Program-made: the position numbers and the translations under genes
Notes under the pieces: generated by a model
Told to the model about the DNA's origin: nothing
What the model saw: only the letters and a program-made list of their open reading frames with translations
Databases searched by the model: none
Shown: positions 62,455-64,000 of the stretch, in pieces
Layout: the number at the start of each line of letters is the position of its first letter
Position numbering within the stretch: position 1 is the stretch's first letter
Assembly (NCBI GenBank): GCA_018240745.1
Contig: JAFEFF010000216.1
Span: forward strand, 1 to 64,000
Length of the DNA stretch: 64,000 bases
Origin: Pseudomonadota bacterium
Lineage (GTDB): Bacteria; Pseudomonadota; Alphaproteobacteria; Reyranellales; Reyranellaceae
Reading direction: 5' to 3'

Positions 62455-63435
62455 ATGAGCGCCGTTCTGGTGACGGGGGGTGCAGGTTATATCGGCAGTC
62501 ACGTCTGCAAGGCGCTCGCAGACTCGGGCCTGACGCCCGTCTGCTACGACACCCTGGAGAAGGGCCATCGCTGGGCGGTGCGCTGGGGGCCGCTGGAACA
62601 CGGCGATATCGGCGATGGCCAGCGCCTCGACGAGGCGTTCGGCCGGCACCGTCCGCGGGCGATCGTGCATCTCGCCGGCTACATCGAGGTCGGCGAGTCG
62701 GTGCGTGAGCCCGAGCGCTACCTTCACAACAATGCGACCAAGACGGCTGCCCTGATCGACGCGGCGATGCGCCACGGCGTGGAAGCCTTCGTCTTCTCCA
62801 GCACCTGCGCCGTCTACGGGCTGCCGCAGTCGGAGCTGCTGTCGGAATCGCACGCCATCGCGCCGATGAGCCCCTACGCCGAGTCCAAGGCACGGGTCGA
62901 AACCGCGCTCGGCAAAGCGTCGTCGAGCGGACTGCGCGCGGCGTCGCTCCGCTACTTCAATGCGGCCGGCGCCGATGCGGGCGGCGAGATCGGCGAGGCG
63001 CACCAGCCGGAGACCCATCTGCTGCCGCTCGCCGTCGATGCCGCGCTGGGTCTCGCCCCGCCGCTCACCCTGCTCGGCACCGACTATCCGACCGCCGACG
63101 GCTCGTGCGTGCGCGACTTCATCCATGTCAGCGACCTTGCCGACGCCCATGTGCGGGCGCTGCACTGGCTGAGGAAACAGCCGGCGTCGGGCCTGCACGA
63201 GGCCTTCAATCTCGGCAGCGGCTCGGGCTTCAGCGTGCGCGAGGCGATCGCCGAAACGGCACGCATCGGCGGCCGCCCCGTGCCCCATCGGGTCGGCCCG
63301 CGCCGGCCCGGCGATTCCCCCCGGCTGGTCGGCGACATCGGCAAGTCGCGCCGTGAGCTCGGCTGGCGACCGACGCGCGATCTCGCAGCCCAGATCGAGG
63401 ATACGCTGCGCTGGCGCATGAAGATGCCGCGCTGA
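62455..63435 (+). CDS. galE: UDP-glucose 4-epimerase
   Basis: 326 residues. TGGAGYIGSHVCKAL binds NAD; the Ser and Tyr-x3-Lys of the active site are in FSSTCAVYG and SPYAESKARVE. The later segments (RYFNAAGAD, CVRDFIHVSDLADAH) match GalE. It interconverts UDP-glucose and UDP-galactose for surface polysaccharide. The convergent carbamoyltransferase suggests a sugar or antigen locus beyond the window. Confidence 0.93.
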   Translation: MSAVLVTGGAGYIGSHVCKALADSGLTPVCYDTLEKGHRWAVRWGPLEHGDIGDGQRLDEAFGRHRPRAIVHLAGYIEVGESVREPERYLHNNATKTAALIDAAMRHGVEAFVFSSTCAVYGLPQSELLSESHAIAPMSPYAESKARVETALGKASSSGLRAASLRYFNAAGADAGGEIGEAHQPETHLLPLAVDAALGLAPPLTLLGTDYPTADGSCVRDFIHVSDLADAHVRALHWLRKQPASGLHEAFNLGSGSGFSVREAIAETARIGGRPVPHRVGPRRPGDSPRLVGDIGKSRRELGWRPTRDLAAQIEDTLRWRMKMPR

Positions 63436-63448
63436 ACGCAGAGCCAGA

Positions 63449-64000
63449 TCAACGCTCGATGAAGGTGTCACCCAGCACGAGCACGTCCATCCTGGTGCGC
63501 AGGAAGCAGTCGATCGCTTCCTCGGGCTTGCACACCACCGGTTCGTTCTCGTTGAAGCTGGTGTTGAGCACGATCGGCACCCCGGTGATCTCGCCGAACG
63601 TCTCGATCAGCCGCGCGTATCGCGGGTTGCCGGCCCAGGTCACGGTCTGCAGCCGGCCCGAGCCGTCGACATGGGTGACCGCCGGGATCTCCTTGCGCTT
63701 GTCGGCCTTGATCTTGAAGACCTGCATCATGAAGGGCACGTCGTCGTCGGTCTCGAACCAGTCCTTCACCGCCTCGCGCAGGATCGACGGCGCGAACGGC
63801 CGGAACGATTCGCGGCGTTTGATCTTGAGATTGAGAATGTCCTTCATGTCGGCGCGCCGGGGATCGCCCAGGATCGAGCGATTGCCGAGCGCGCGCGGGC
63901 CCCATTCGAGACGGCCCTGGAACCAGCCGATCACCTTGCCTTCGGCGATCGCCGCGGCCGTGCGCCGGCAGAGCGTCGCCTCGTCGGCGATGCGCATCAT
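63449..64000 (-). CDS. Carbamoyltransferase (NodU/CmcH/TobZ family), C-terminal part
   Basis: The 3' end of a gene that runs past the window; 183 residues are visible. GKVIGWFQGRLEWGPRALGNRSILGDPR, RESFRPFAPSIL and VLNTSFNENEPVVCKPEEAIDCFLRT are the C-terminal (YrdC-like/carbamoyl-adenylate) half. These enzymes carbamoylate sugars or natural products with carbamoyl phosphate and ATP. The target is unknown. Confidence 0.9.
   Translation of the reverse strand: MMRIADEATLCRRTAAAIAEGKVIGWFQGRLEWGPRALGNRSILGDPRRADMKDILNLKIKRRESFRPFAPSILREAVKDWFETDDDVPFMMQVFKIKADKRKEIPAVTHVDGSGRLQTVTWAGNPRYARLIETFGEITGVPIVLNTSFNENEPVVCKPEEAIDCFLRTRMDVLVLGDTFIER

Overview
The window is a dense, high-GC stretch of bacterial chromosome with about 88 protein genes, three tRNAs, no rRNA, and no recognisable phage, insertion sequence or CRISPR. 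The S10-spc-alpha ribosomal order, with adk between secY and rpsM, no rpsD in the alpha operon and no rpmJ after secY, points to an alphaproteobacterium. The metabolic content (six SDR oxidoreductases, Rieske and P450 oxygenases, molybdenum hydroxylase with cytochrome c, acyl-CoA enzymes) suits a soil or water oligotroph of Reyranella or rhodospirilloid type. That genus-level guess is inference only.

Layout. 1-6010: a catabolic or redox cluster. A divergent promoter carrying two TTGTATAC-type palindromes separates a Rieske protein (minus strand) from a heme-oxygenase-like diiron oxidase, a GlcG/HbpS protein and a GntR/FCD regulator (plus strand). Two SDRs, a membrane-anchored protein and a 2-hydroxyacid dehydrogenase follow. 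6023-7300: a small membrane protein and a LigC-like DNA ligase. 7324-15052: a translationally coupled chain of triheme cytochrome c, IorA-like and IorB-like molybdenum hydroxylase subunits, Zwf, a HAD phosphatase, Pgl and a ROK glucokinase, with gluconokinase on the other strand. 15984-24910: adenosine deaminase, SDRs, an LLM flavoenzyme, MTA phosphorylase next to an MTA/SAH nucleosidase, a CysQ-like phosphatase and TsaC/Sua5. 24933-32815: two tandem FAD-linked 2-hydroxyacid dehydrogenases, an MHS-type transporter, SDRs, a polysaccharide deacetylase broken by an amber codon, and an isocitrate lyase/PEP mutase family enzyme. 32985-37275: an envelope signalling group of transglutaminase-like protease, glycine-zipper lipoprotein, transmembrane Ser/Thr kinase with an SNase-like outer domain, and a cyclase-FHA protein. 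37388-42594: a crotonase, an acyl-CoA dehydrogenase, a DUF2239-like protein under two palindromes, a P450 and a GNAT.

42818-58324: the complete rplQ-rpoA-rpsK-rpsM / adk-secY ... rpsJ-tuf block on the minus strand, headed by tRNA-Gly and tRNA-Tyr. These tRNAs normally mark tufB, while rpsJ normally follows tufA, so the single tuf here sits in a chimeric context. A strong sigma70-type promoter lies between adk and rpsM. 58439-64000: rlmB, MgtC-like, zinc-ribbon and CBS proteins, a patch of very small genes around tRNA-Thr, galE and the end of a carbamoyltransferase.

Two families of short palindromic repeats are scattered through the window. Copies supply a stop codon (mtnP), a likely Shine-Dalgarno (second FAD dehydrogenase) and an in-frame octapeptide (P450), and one splits rpoA from rplQ. 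No gap exceeds about 220 bases.
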